DNA of 64,000 nucleotides from Pedobacter psychrophilus (GCF_001652725.1 NZ_LWHJ01000032.1:92158-156157); one strand, 5' to 3'; positions 34,819 to 42,368 are shown, numbered from the stretch's first letter. Program-made: numbers and translations. The notes: generated by a model from the letters alone, not told the origin.

Positions 34819-35697
34819 TTACTCGCTGTACCCAAAATTCTTTAAATAATTATCACGGTTTCTCCAATCAGGAATGACCTTTACAAACATCTCTAGAAAA
34901 ACCTTTTTCTGTAAAAAAGTCTCCATGTCTTCGCGGGCGTAAGTACCAACTTTTTTCAACATAATACCACCAGCTCCAATAATTATATTCTTTTGAGAAT
35001 CACGCTCTACAATAATTTCGGCGGAGATTTTAATAATTTTTTTATCTTCTTTAAAAGCAGTAACAATAATTTCTGTGCTATATGGAATTTCCTTTTTATA
35101 AAATTTAAAAATCTTCTCTCTAATCATTTCAGAAACAAAAAACCTTTGGCTTCTATCAGTCAGTTCGTCTTTTTCATAATAAGCAGGGTGCTCTGGCAAA
35201 TTTTCTAATATGAAAGACATGATGGGTTGTAAGTTATAATCATGCAGAGCAGATACGCCAACTATACCTTCAGGATTTAATTTTTCTTTCCAATAGATTA
35301 TCTTTTCTTCAATTAAATTATTTTGCGATTCGTCTATTTTATTAATTACCACTAAAACTTTTGCAGTAGTCTTTTTAAGCTTTTCCAATACATCCTCTTC
35401 ATCTTGCTTTTCATTAATATCAGTAACAAAAATCAATATGTCTGCATCAACTAAAGAGCTATCCACAAAACTCATCATGTTTTCTTGTAATTTGTAGGCT
35501 GGTTTGATGATTCCAGGAGTATCAGAGAAAACAATTTGGTAATTTTCTTCATTCACGATACCCAAAATGCGGTGACGTGTAGTTTGAGCTTTTGGAGTAA
35601 TGATGGCCATTTTTTCGCCAACTAACTGATTCATAAGGGTTGATTTCCCTGCGTTTGGCTTACCAATAATACTTACAAAACCTGCTTTATGTGCCAT
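34819..35697 (-). CDS. era: GTPase Era
   Basis: The protein is 292 residues from the ATG at 35697 (MAHKAGFVSIIGKPNAGKST). G-motifs are GKPNAGKS, DTPGI and NKID, and the C-terminal KH domain holds IIVERDSQKNIIIGAGG. It binds 16S rRNA and assists 30S assembly at the membrane. A longer frame back to 35808 has no family resemblance and overlaps the tRNA promoter, so 35697 is chosen. It converges with the hybrid kinase gene, with only 35 bases between stops. Confidence 0.96.
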   Translation of the reverse strand: MAHKAGFVSIIGKPNAGKSTLMNQLVGEKMAIITPKAQTTRHRILGIVNEENYQIVFSDTPGIIKPAYKLQENMMSFVDSSLVDADILIFVTDINEKQDEEDVLEKLKKTTAKVLVVINKIDESQNNLIEEKIIYWKEKLNPEGIVGVSALHDYNLQPIMSFILENLPEHPAYYEKDELTDRSQRFFVSEMIREKIFKFYKKEIPYSTEIIVTAFKEDKKIIKISAEIIVERDSQKNIIIGAGGIMLKKVGTYAREDMETFLQKKVFLEMFVKVIPDWRNRDNYLKNFGYSE

Positions 35698-35717
35698 TAA
35701 ATTTTTTTTAAATTTTA

Positions 35718-35749
35718 TTTGGAGTACAAAGAAACGAATTATATCTTTG
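35718..35749 (+). promoter_or_regulatory. Promoter of the tRNA-fMet/tRNA-Glu genes (TTTG-N20-TATCTTTG)
   Basis: TTTG (35718-35721) and TATCTTTG (35742-35749) are 20 bases apart. The 14 bases TATCTTTGCAGTCC are identical to the ribosomal operon promoter at 8224-8237. It lies 101 bases before the first tRNA and diverges from era. Confidence 0.8.
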
Positions 35750-35849
35750 CAGTCCAATTCAGGGAAATCATTTATTTCTGAAAAGGCAACAAAAGATGAA
35801 TTCAGCAAGTGTTTTCTTCTTAAAATTGAAAAACAATAACAAAATATAG

Positions 35850-35922
<73 letters not shown>

Positions 35923-35956
35923 CCTAAAGGAGTTTGAAAGACAACTCTTTTTTTAT

Positions 35957-36028
35957 GGCCCGTTCGTCTAGGGGTTAGGACGTTAGATTTTCATTCTAGA
36001 AACAGGGGTTCGATTCCCCTACGGGCTA
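35957..36028 (+). tRNA. tRNA-Glu (TTC)
   Basis: The acceptor GGCCCGT pairs with ACGGGCT (one G-T), the anticodon loop is TTTTCAT with TTC anticodon, and the T-arm is CAGGGGTTCGATTCCCCTA. It is 34 bases after the initiator tRNA and shares its promoter. The integrase of the mobile element starts about 250 bases downstream, but no duplicate of the tRNA 3' end is seen at the element's other side. Confidence 0.95.
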
Positions 36029-36052
36029 CTTAGAACAATATCAAAAATGCTT

Positions 36053-36087
36053 AAAAGCCTGCAAATCAAATGATTGCAGGCTTTTTT
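36053..36087 (+). terminator. Terminator of the tRNA operon
   Basis: AAAAGCCTGCAA pairs with TTGCAGGCTTTT around an ATCAAATGA loop, followed by TTTTTTCG. It is 25 bases past tRNA-Glu. Confidence 0.9.
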
Positions 36088-36127
36088 CGTTTAATGAATA
36101 TGCCAAAATATTCAACTTTTACCACTA

Positions 36128-36180
36128 TTCTGGTGAGTAATCAGTGAGTCATCGGCATTGAAAATAAGTACTCACCAGAA
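36128..36180. repeat. Perfect 12-bp inverted repeat upstream of the integrase (candidate recombination or control site)
   Basis: TTCTGGTGAGTA (36128-36139) and TACTCACCAGAA (36169-36180) are exact inverted copies 29 bases apart. The left arm runs into a direct repeat, GTGAGTAATCA / GTGAGTCATCG. The location between the chromosomal tRNA terminator and the integrase start (36280) suits an attachment-site arm region or integrase operator. The exact att core is not identifiable. Confidence 0.55.
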
Positions 36181-36279
36181 GCATAGCAACATACTGATTT
36201 ACAGCATGTTCGTTCACTAAACATCTTGATTGGAAATGGCTACAAATGTATATTTGTTAACCTTTAAAATTGAGTTATT

Positions 36280-37497
36280 ATGCTAACTAGTTTTCAAGTG
36301 CTTTTTTATCTTAAAAAGCCAAAATCTTATTTGTCTGGTCCAATGCCTATTTATTTAAGAATTAGTGTTGATGGCAAGAGGTCAGAAATTTCTATAGGAC
36401 GTACCTGTTTACCTTCACACTGGAATTCTCATAGCGGAAGAAGTAAAGGCAATAAAGAGGACGTTAGACTATTGAATGCCTATTTGGATAGTTTGCACAC
36501 CAAATTGAACATCGCCCATCAAGTGCTTGTTGAAAGCGGAAAAGATGTTACTGTTGAGTTTTTAAGATGTGCCATTTCTGGGAAAAGAGAAAAATCTAAA
36601 ATGCTGTTGGAGATTTTTGAAGAACATAATAGAAAAGTGGAAGCACTTTTGGGAAATGGTTTTGAACCCAACACTTTAAAAGGGTACAAAACCACTGTCA
36701 AACATCTATGCTCATTTATTAAACTCAATTACAATAATGATGACCTTCCTATTAGCAAATTGGATCACGAATTTATTGTGGATTTTGAATTTTATTTAAG
36801 AAGTTCCTGTAGAATAAGTTTGGTTTCAGCGGCAAAATATATTAAGAATCTTAAAAAGATAGTTAACAGTTGTATTGCTCATGACTGGATACCTAAAAAT
36901 CCATTTGCCAATTATAAATCCAAAGCAAAAGCCGGTGAGAGAGTTTATTTAAGTCAGAATGAACTTACCAATATTTATGAAAAACAGTTCACCATTGAAA
37001 GATTGGCTCAGGTCAAGGATATTTTTTTATTCTGCTGTTATACTGGCTTAGCTTATGCCGACATTAAAAAATTGAGGAGACAGGAAATTGGATTAGGTAT
37101 AGATGGAGGTTTTTGGATTTTCACAAAAAGAAAAAAGACGGATACTTCAACAAGAGTTCCTTTATTAGAGATTGCCGTTGAAATCTTAAATAAATATAAG
37201 AATCATCCGCATTGCGAAACGGAAGGCACATTGTTACCTGTATTGAGCAATCAAAAAATGAATGCTTATTTAAAAGAGATAGCCGACCTTTGTGGTATAA
37301 CTAAGATATTAACATTTCACATTGCCAGACATACTTTTGCTACAACCGTAACCCTGAGCAATGGAGTGCCAATAGAAACGGTTTCAAAAATGCTAGGTCA
37401 TACCAATATTAAGACTACTCAGCATTATGCTAAAATCTTAGATATCAAAGTGAGTAACGATATGTTGGCATTAAGAGGGAAGCTCGCCAGTAAATAG
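36280..37497 (+). CDS. Tyrosine recombinase/integrase of an integrative mobilizable element
   Basis: The 405-residue protein has the N-terminal Arm-binding domain of Bacteroidota integrases (FYLKKPKSYLSGPMPIYLRI), a SAM-like core-binding domain (about 110-200) and a C-terminal catalytic domain with TFHIARHTFATT (His and Arg, about 346-350), MLGHTNIKTTQHYAKI (His and nucleophile Tyr, about 373-381). The first catalytic Arg position reads CYTGLAYADIKKL, lacking Arg, as in CTnDOT-type integrases. It would insert and excise the element 36.1-41.5 kb. Confidence 0.95.
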   Translation: MLTSFQVLFYLKKPKSYLSGPMPIYLRISVDGKRSEISIGRTCLPSHWNSHSGRSKGNKEDVRLLNAYLDSLHTKLNIAHQVLVESGKDVTVEFLRCAISGKREKSKMLLEIFEEHNRKVEALLGNGFEPNTLKGYKTTVKHLCSFIKLNYNNDDLPISKLDHEFIVDFEFYLRSSCRISLVSAAKYIKNLKKIVNSCIAHDWIPKNPFANYKSKAKAGERVYLSQNELTNIYEKQFTIERLAQVKDIFLFCCYTGLAYADIKKLRRQEIGLGIDGGFWIFTKRKKTDTSTRVPLLEIAVEILNKYKNHPHCETEGTLLPVLSNQKMNAYLKEIADLCGITKILTFHIARHTFATTVTLSNGVPIETVSKMLGHTNIKTTQHYAKILDIKVSNDMLALRGKLASK

Positions 37498-37506
37498 TGA
37501 CAAATC

Positions 37507-37539
37507 ATTCCTCAATTCGCGATTCGCGAATTGAGGAAT
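37507..37539. terminator. 33-bp near-perfect palindrome after the integrase gene
   Basis: ATTCCTCAATTCGCGA (37507-37522) and TCGCGAATTGAGGAAT (37524-37539) are exact inverted copies around a single base. With TTTTAC following, it can act as a terminator for the integrase. Its near-zero spacer also makes it look like a protein-binding palindrome. Confidence 0.6.
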
Positions 37540-37643
37540 TTTACACTTACCTCTGGAACCAGAACTATTCTTTCTAAATTATATAACTAGTTGATTTAAA
37601 AAATACCCTAACGTGATTTAAACCACCTTTGAGCTGGTGGTTA

Positions 37644-38135
37644 TCAAAGTCCACCAAGCTTTCGTGACCGTTTCTTCGCAGTTTTTTCTTCCTTCTTTTG
37701 CAAGCTTTCAATATCTCCTAAATCTTTTGCCCTGCCAGTGGCTTGCTTGTTCTTGATAAAATCATTGGCGCTAATGAAAGCAATTTTCAAATCATCCACC
37801 TCGGTTTCCAGTTTTTGTAAATAAGCTTCGTCAAAATCTACTCCCGATATCGAATTGAGTATATCAATACGTAAAGGTGCGTAACCGAGTTGTGTTACAT
37901 AATTTTCCTGTAGAAAATCTTCCTTTTTAAGTCCAAGTGCGCCAAATCCAAAATCGTTGATCACCTTGACCATTTTTGAAGCATTCTCTTCATCTGGTTT
38001 TATCCATATATCCAAGTCACCCGTATGCCTAGGTCTTCCATGCAGGGAAAGGGCGTGAGCTCCCACAACCATATATTTAACGTTATGGTCATTCAACAAC
38101 TGCACAAAATCTACAAAATCCTGTTCGAAAATCAT
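37644..38135 (-). CDS. Nucleotidyltransferase-like protein (DUF6036/AbiEii-type), putative toxin-antitoxin component
   Basis: From the ATG at 38135 the product is 163 residues. It has a minimal nucleotidyltransferase pattern: KYMVVGAHALSLHGRPRHTG followed by DLDIWIKPDEENA (catalytic DxD), then LRIDILNSISGVDF (third acidic strand), then a basic tail. Such proteins occur in toxin-antitoxin and abortive-infection pairs, acting by transferring nucleotides to tRNA or proteins. The start overlaps the stop of the upstream small gene by 4 bases (ATGA), and the two form a compact cargo unit inside the mobile element. Confidence 0.75.
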   Translation of the reverse strand: MIFEQDFVDFVQLLNDHNVKYMVVGAHALSLHGRPRHTGDLDIWIKPDEENASKMVKVINDFGFGALGLKKEDFLQENYVTQLGYAPLRIDILNSISGVDFDEAYLQKLETEVDDLKIAFISANDFIKNKQATGRAKDLGDIESLQKKEEKTAKKRSRKLGGL

Positions 38136-38332
38136 ATTTTTCTCCGCATGACTGTTTTCTCCATCTGGCTTGGAAATTCGCCAATAAGCCAAATATAATA
38201 CTCATGCCTCAATCTCGTCAATTCAGCTATTCTAGCTGAGGCAGGTTGACTCAACCAAAATTGCACATCTAAGGAATCCTCATCTTCCATTTTCACTTTA
38301 TTGGCGACCATCTGCATTTTACGCTCTTTCAT
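38132..38332 (-). CDS. Small partner protein of the nucleotidyltransferase (putative toxin-antitoxin partner)
   Basis: The 66-residue protein has a basic start, an acidic stretch MEDEDSLDV and a helical body (FWLSQPASARIAELTRLRHE, then YYIWLIGEFPSQMEKTVMRR). No domain is recognised. To my recollection, small proteins with this WLS-x-P-A-x-x-R-I-A-E-x-T-R-L-R pattern often precede nucleotidyltransferase genes in Bacteroidota. An internal ATG (MEDEDS) is an alternative start. A perfect 11-bp inverted repeat 30 bases upstream may be its operator. Confidence 0.65.
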   Translation of the reverse strand: MKERKMQMVANKVKMEDEDSLDVQFWLSQPASARIAELTRLRHEYYIWLIGEFPSQMEKTVMRRKI

Positions 38333-38361
38333 TGGGCTTGTCTATCTCCTTAATTCGTATT

Positions 38362-38392
38362 AATAAAGATAACAAATTCGTTTATCTTTATT
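38362..38392. promoter_or_regulatory. Inverted repeat upstream of the putative toxin-antitoxin pair
   Basis: AATAAAGATAA (38362-38372) and TTATCTTTATT (38382-38392) form an exact 11-bp inverted repeat with a 9-base spacer, 30 bases before the first gene of the pair. It is a candidate autoregulatory operator. The A/T-rich composition means chance occurrence is not excluded. Confidence 0.4.
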
Positions 38393-38482
38393 TAGTTTGT
38401 AACAGATTAGGAAATAGAAGAAGTTATAATTTCTAACTATTTCACGAGCTTTTAAAAACAATCCTTTTCTTCCACTCAAAAT

Positions 38483-39491
38483 TTAACGTGACCATCCCTT
38501 ACGTTTATACTTTTTCTTACGCTTGATTTTGAATTCATTATTTATTCCGTTTGATCTATATTCCACTCTTGTTAAATCAAATAATAAAGTTTGAATTTGT
38601 TCTTTAATGTTTCCGATTAGATGTATTTGGTCCTCAGTTTTATGTTGATGTCCAGGCTTTTCAAATTCATGGAAATTAATTCTATCTTTCTGTGTTTTCC
38701 ATGTTCCCGATTGCTCTTGAATTAGCTGTCTTTTCAGTTCCAGTACCTTTTCAATCTTTGCCAATGAGAATCCCACCTCGCTTCCTTTTGTTTTCACTTT
38801 CTTATCATCAACAAAAGAAAATTCCACGTCCCTTGATAATCTGATAACCCAGAGCATTCATCTGCTTCTCAAATTCTGGGTAACTCACTGATTTCTCCAA
38901 CGAATTTCTGATGTTACTTTTTAAACTTTCCTTTCTGCTGTCATTCCTTGGAATTCTTCTTTCGCTAGGTGGGAGAAAAGCCCTCGGACTCAACACTTCC
39001 TGTAAACCATATTGTTTCTCCAGCTTTCTACACAAAGCCGACATCCTTTTGTAGCTGTTCCCATCTTTTGCTGCCTTGCCATCAAAGCCGACCCGGTTGG
39101 CTGCGATATGGATATGTTTTTCTTTCGTGTCCTTGTGGAGGACGCAGATGTATTGATGGTCGCCTACTCCAAACTCCTCGGCGACTGCTCTTCCAATCTC
39201 GGAAAGTTGAGTTTTGCTCAGGTTTTCTCCGGGAGCTAAACGGAGCGAAAGATGCAACACCGGCTTCTCGCACCTCCTGCTCAGTTTCTGAACATCCCTA
39301 AACTGGCTCGCCAATTCCTTTTTGTTGCCAAAGCACTGGTTGTAAAAAAGCACCTCCGCCCGATTCTGATGCTGGAGTTTTTCCTCCTCTGACAGCTTCT
39401 CTTTCTGCTCCTTGGTCAGTTCCCTTTTATCTTCCAGACAATAACTGATACAATGGTAAGCTGATTTCCCTTTGGAGACATGACCTATCAT
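38483..39491 (-). pseudogene. Relaxase/mobilization protein (MobA-like), split by a frameshift
   Basis: The 5' part (39491-38808, 227 residues) has relaxase motifs: the N-terminal GHVSKGKSAYHCISYCLEDK, then HLSLRLAPGENLS and the metal-binding histidines in HKDTKEKHIHIAANRV. It ends early at IIKGRGIFFC-stop. The next frame resumes at once with FVDDKKVKTKGSEVGFSLAK and runs to 38483. Deleting one T in the ATTTTC or TTTTG run near 38816-38826 rejoins both into one protein of about 335 residues. Catalytic residues are all in the 5' part, so a truncated nickase might still work. The break may be real or a sequence error. Confidence 0.85.
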
Positions 39492-39859
39492 TTCAGTTTA
39501 TTTTTAATCAAGATTGCCAGTCCGTTTAATTCGCGGGACTGAACATTCAGGAATGCTCTTTCTACCGGATTGAGCTGTTCCTCACTGTTCCTTTTTTTTG
39601 CTATCTGGTTCAGGTTTGCCGCCAAGTGATTGAGCGTCCCTGTCATGGATAGTATTTCTTTACTTAGGGCTTTGTTCTGTTGATTGATTTTTCCCGTAAG
39701 TCCCAGTTCCCTTAAATATTCCGAAGTGTTCAATTGGATAGATTTTGCCTTGCCTTCGATTACCTTTTTTTCATACAAAGTGCATTTGATAGTGATATAG
39801 CATTCCTTTTTAATTTTCTTTCTCGGACGTCCTCCCTTATTTCTTTTATCCTCTTCCAT
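39488..39859 (-). CDS. mobC: MobC-like relaxosome protein
   Basis: The 123-residue basic protein is of the plasmid mobilization MobC family: an N-terminal RGRPRKKIKK-like segment (NKGGRPRKKIKKECYITIK), a ribbon-helix-helix region, LREL near 50 and the typical end LNQIAKKRNSEEQLNPVERA. It binds oriT DNA and helps the relaxase to nick. It overlaps the relaxase start by 4 bases (ATGA). The inverted-repeat cluster at 39909-39998 lies directly upstream. Confidence 0.9.
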   Translation of the reverse strand: MEEDKRNKGGRPRKKIKKECYITIKCTLYEKKVIEGKAKSIQLNTSEYLRELGLTGKINQQNKALSKEILSMTGTLNHLAANLNQIAKKRNSEEQLNPVERAFLNVQSRELNGLAILIKNKLK

Positions 39860-39908
39860 AAGCTTATCATTGTCTTAAAATTTTTGAATGCGATAGCATG
39901 AGAAAATC

Positions 39909-39998
39909 TTTTCCTTCATCCCTAAAATGCAATTAAGGGATGAAGGAAAACCGGCGTTTTGGTGCAACCAAAACATAGCTGGCTACCTGTAAACCGGC
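39909..39998. other. Candidate origin of transfer (oriT): clustered inverted and direct repeats
   Basis: Between the mobC start and the next gene are TTTTCCTTCATCCCT / AGGGATGAAGGAAAA (39909-39923 and 39936-39950, 15-bp perfect arms), then GTTTTGGT-GCA-ACCAAAAC (39956-39974, 8-bp arms), and direct repeats AACCGGC at about 39949 and 39992. Transfer origins in Bacteroidota mobilizable elements usually sit just upstream of mobC/mobA and contain such repeats. The nick site cannot be assigned. Confidence 0.6.
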
Positions 39999-40010
39999 AA
40001 AAAAGATTTC

Positions 40011-40307
40011 TTAAAAATCAGTGTTTAAAAGACTATCATTAATTACAATCTGACTTCCTTTAAAATGGTCATAAGAAGGTTCATAATCTATATAGCCAAA
40101 GGACACCAGTTCACGAATGCATTTGTGGTACGTGGCTGTTGATTTGATTTTGCTGAGTTTCATTAGTTGCCTTCGAGATACCCGAAAAGGGGTACTGAAC
40201 CTGCTCCGCTCCCAAAGGGAGAACATGGAGATGTAAAGACAAAGGTGGGAAGGCTGAAGACGGTTGTCCTGAGTAATAGGAATCAGAAATTGAGTTAAAC
40301 TATGCAT
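40011..40307 (-). CDS. Winged-helix DNA-binding protein of the mobile element
   Basis: From the ATG at 40307 the product is 98 residues. It has a helix-turn-helix-like stretch (FRVSRRQLMKLSKIKSTATY, then KCIRELVSFGYIDYEP) resembling replication-initiator or regulator winged helices found between the excisionase-like and mob genes in Bacteroidota mobile elements. The upstream ATG (40334) would overlap the preceding gene by 35 bases. Its specific role (control of excision or of mob genes, or replication) is not determined. Confidence 0.65.
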   Translation of the reverse strand: MHSLTQFLIPITQDNRLQPSHLCLYISMFSLWERSRFSTPFRVSRRQLMKLSKIKSTATYHKCIRELVSFGYIDYEPSYDHFKGSQIVINDSLLNTDF

Positions 40308-40569
40308 TGTTGCCTCCTTCCAAAAGTGAATCAATATCTGCCGATTTGTAATACATCGTTCCTCCGATTTTTGTGTATCGGAGTGTTCCGTTTATTCGAA
40401 GATTCTGTAAAGTTCCGGGGGAGATGTTCAGAAGCTTTCTTACTTCTGTACTCTTGAGCCATTGCTTAGATTGGGACGGGCTATTAGATTTGACCAATTT
40501 AGCGATCTCTGAGATGAGTTCGGATTTGAACAAAACTAAATCTTCTTTGGTGATGATTTCTACTGACAT
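40300..40569 (-). CDS. Helix-turn-helix (HTH_17/excisionase-like) protein
   Basis: The 89-residue protein has the MerR/excisionase-type DNA-binding domain in its second half (WLKSTEVRKLLNISPGTLQN, then LRYTKIGGTMYYKSADIDSL). This family acts as recombination directionality factor or regulator in mobile elements. It overlaps the next gene by a few bases, so the two are probably co-translated. Confidence 0.85.
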   Translation of the reverse strand: MSVEIITKEDLVLFKSELISEIAKLVKSNSPSQSKQWLKSTEVRKLLNISPGTLQNLRINGTLRYTKIGGTMYYKSADIDSLLEGGNNA

Positions 40570-40740
40570 AGGTAATATGTTTTTAGATGAACAGATACCA
40601 GAAGAAAGTAATGAAGCTTAATATATGCTAAACCTTTCTTCTGGATAACGATACAAAAGTCAATAGGAAAGAAGGGTTTTGAATGACCAACGGAGGCGTT
40701 TGGTCATGTGTGGTGAGTGAACAGGGGATGTTTCTGTTTT

Positions 40741-41265
40741 TTATTTCTTGTTTGGAATGATTTGGAAAATCTTATCATCATCAGCAACCTCTGAACCTTT
40801 GATGAGTTTGGTGTTTTTGGTAGCAGGAAAATAATTTCTGGCTGTATTTATTGGGATTTCTTTCTCTCCATGTAGGAAATATTTCGAGAGCATTTTATAC
40901 CATGAGCTCTGTGTTTGTGAGCGGAAAAGCTTTTTGTTATCAGGTAAAGTCAGTTCCTGTAGTTGCTTGAAAAGGTCGATAACAGTGGCTAATTTCCCTT
41001 CCGTGATACTGATTTTTTCAGCAGATTCATATTGGTTCAACTCCTTGATTTGAGATTCCAACGCTTCTATTTTTATCCTTAAATTTTGAACCTGTTCTTC
41101 TTTTTCAGCTAGTAGAATCTCTAAGGATTTAGAGTGGTTCCATCGGTCTATAGTGTGAAGGAATCCCAAAAATTGATTACATTTTCTTAATGATTCTTTG
41201 TTTAAAACATGCCGTGAACCAAAAGGAGTTTGGTGTTTATAATAGTTGATTCTAATGGTTGTCAT
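40741..41265 (-). CDS. Unknown mobile-element protein with coiled coil
   Basis: From the ATG at 41265 the product is 174 residues. The central part (about 45-95) is strongly heptad-like (LLAEKEEQVQNLRIKIEALE), indicating a coiled coil. The C-terminal half is mixed (FRSQTQSSWYKMLSKYFLHG, INTARNYFPAT). No family is recognised. It overlaps the 3' end of the 41252-41491 gene by 14 bases, so the pair is translationally coupled. A longer start at 41304 is less likely because it would overlap that gene by 53 bases. Confidence 0.6.
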   Translation of the reverse strand: MTTIRINYYKHQTPFGSRHVLNKESLRKCNQFLGFLHTIDRWNHSKSLEILLAEKEEQVQNLRIKIEALESQIKELNQYESAEKISITEGKLATVIDLFKQLQELTLPDNKKLFRSQTQSSWYKMLSKYFLHGEKEIPINTARNYFPATKNTKLIKGSEVADDDKIFQIIPNKK

Positions 41266-41491
41266 CGTAAACATAGCTGAAAAAATCTTTTTCTTCACCT
41301 GCATTTTCTTTTAAAAAGTATTCTAAATGATATTGATAGAATGCTGGATATTCATTTTCATTCAGTTCATAAAGTTTTAGAAAGAAGAAGTTGTCAGCAT
41401 GTGATTTATAAAAAGTAAACGGCCTTCCTAGTTCAAATCTATGAGGCGAAAAGTTGAAGGGGTTGCGGAGTTTGAAGTAAACTAGTTTCAT
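41252..41491 (-). CDS. Unknown small mobile-element protein
   Basis: The 79-residue protein is rich in Phe and Tyr (FKLRNPFNFSPHRFELGRPF, then YPAFYQYHLEYFLKENAGEE). There is no signal peptide and no recognised domain. It is the first gene of a two-gene unit with the coiled-coil protein and is the last gene that can be assigned to the mobile element; the right boundary of the element should lie between here and 41597. Confidence 0.55.
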   Translation of the reverse strand: MKLVYFKLRNPFNFSPHRFELGRPFTFYKSHADNFFFLKLYELNENEYPAFYQYHLEYFLKENAGEEKDFFSYVYDDNH

Positions 41492-41596
41492 AAGAAATAG
41501 ATATTAACTACCTATTTTCTTATGAAAATTTTCAAATGCGAATGCGGTAGCTTGGAAACTAATTTATAGAAAATCTGTGGTAAAATAAAATGATCT

Positions 41597-42364
41597 TTAC
41601 TTGAAATAATTAGCAATAGCTAATTTCTGTTCTTTGATTCCTTCTGCAGCTAATTGTGCTACTTTTCTAGCCCCTTCTACACATAAGTGACTGTCATCTT
41701 TCTTTCCATCTGGCAATTTTGTAAACTTACCCGGTTCTATATACAAAAATAGTTTTTTCGATTCTTCTGGACCAGAATCTTCTACCAATTTCCAAGTTTT
41801 TGCATAAAGATCTATTAAAGGAATATTCATTTCTTTGGCAACTTCCCTTGCTACTACAACATAGTCGCCATAGGTGTCAATTAATTTACCCTGTTTGTCA
41901 AATTTCCTTTTCACTATAGAAGTAAATAAAATAGGAATAGCTCCTTTTTCTTGAGATTCTTTGATATATCGTATTAAATTTTCTCTATAAGAACTTCTTG
42001 GTGCCGCAAATCTTACTGAGTCTGTTTTCTGATCGTTTCCACCAAACATAATAAATACATAATCTCCAGGGTTAATTTTGTTCAAAACCTCTACCCAAAA
42101 CCCATCATCTCTAAAACTTTTTGTACTTCTCCCGCTCCTTGCTGCATTATCGATAATGACATCATTAGTAACAAATTCTCCCATCATTTGCATCCATCCT
42201 CTAATTGGATAATTGGGTCCTCCAAATTTAGAGAGGTAACTTTCCGGAAAATCACACATGGTAGAATCTCCTATAGAATGAATAGTTATTTTCTTGTTAT
42301 TTAATGTAAAAGCACTTATAAGTGTGGCAATTGAAAACAAAAAAAATATTTTAAATCGAGTCAT
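41597..42364 (-). CDS. SGNH/GDSL esterase, rhamnogalacturonan acetylesterase-like (CE12 type), paralogue 1
   Basis: The 255-residue protein has a signal peptide (FKIFFLFSIATLISAF). SGNH blocks are HSIGDSTMCDFP (nucleophile Ser), AARSGRSTKSF (Gly), FIMFGGNDQK (Asn) and KKDDSHLCVEGA (Asp and His). It should deacetylate rhamnogalacturonan or related pectic chains outside the cytoplasm. It lies four bases downstream of a homologous gene and is divergent from the SusC/SusD locus. Confidence 0.9.
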   Translation of the reverse strand: MTRFKIFFLFSIATLISAFTLNNKKITIHSIGDSTMCDFPESYLSKFGGPNYPIRGWMQMMGEFVTNDVIIDNAARSGRSTKSFRDDGFWVEVLNKINPGDYVFIMFGGNDQKTDSVRFAAPRSSYRENLIRYIKESQEKGAIPILFTSIVKRKFDKQGKLIDTYGDYVVVAREVAKEMNIPLIDLYAKTWKLVEDSGPEESKKLFLYIEPGKFTKLPDGKKDDSHLCVEGARKVAQLAAEGIKEQKLAIANYFK

Positions 42365-42368
42365 AATT

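Noticed and set aside
39012..39301. Additional plus-strand and minus-strand ORFs inside the relaxase gene
   Set aside because: They are antisense or out-of-frame shadows in a more GC-rich region; only the relaxase frame shows conserved motifs.
36100..41500. Prophage
   Set aside because: No capsid, portal, terminase, tail or lysis genes are seen; relaxase, MobC and an oriT-like region point to a mobilizable element.
36117..41585. TTTTACCAC (36117-36125) and GTGGTAAAA (41577-41585) as terminal inverted repeats of the element
   Set aside because: A 9-base A/T-rich match between two few-hundred-base regions is expected by chance fairly often, and tyrosine-recombinase elements do not have such termini.
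35957..41596. Direct repeat of the tRNA-Glu 3' end as attachment site of the mobile element
   Set aside because: The T-arm/acceptor sequence of tRNA-Glu is not repeated anywhere in 41490-41600, and the tRNA terminator is intact, so insertion into the tRNA gene is not supported.
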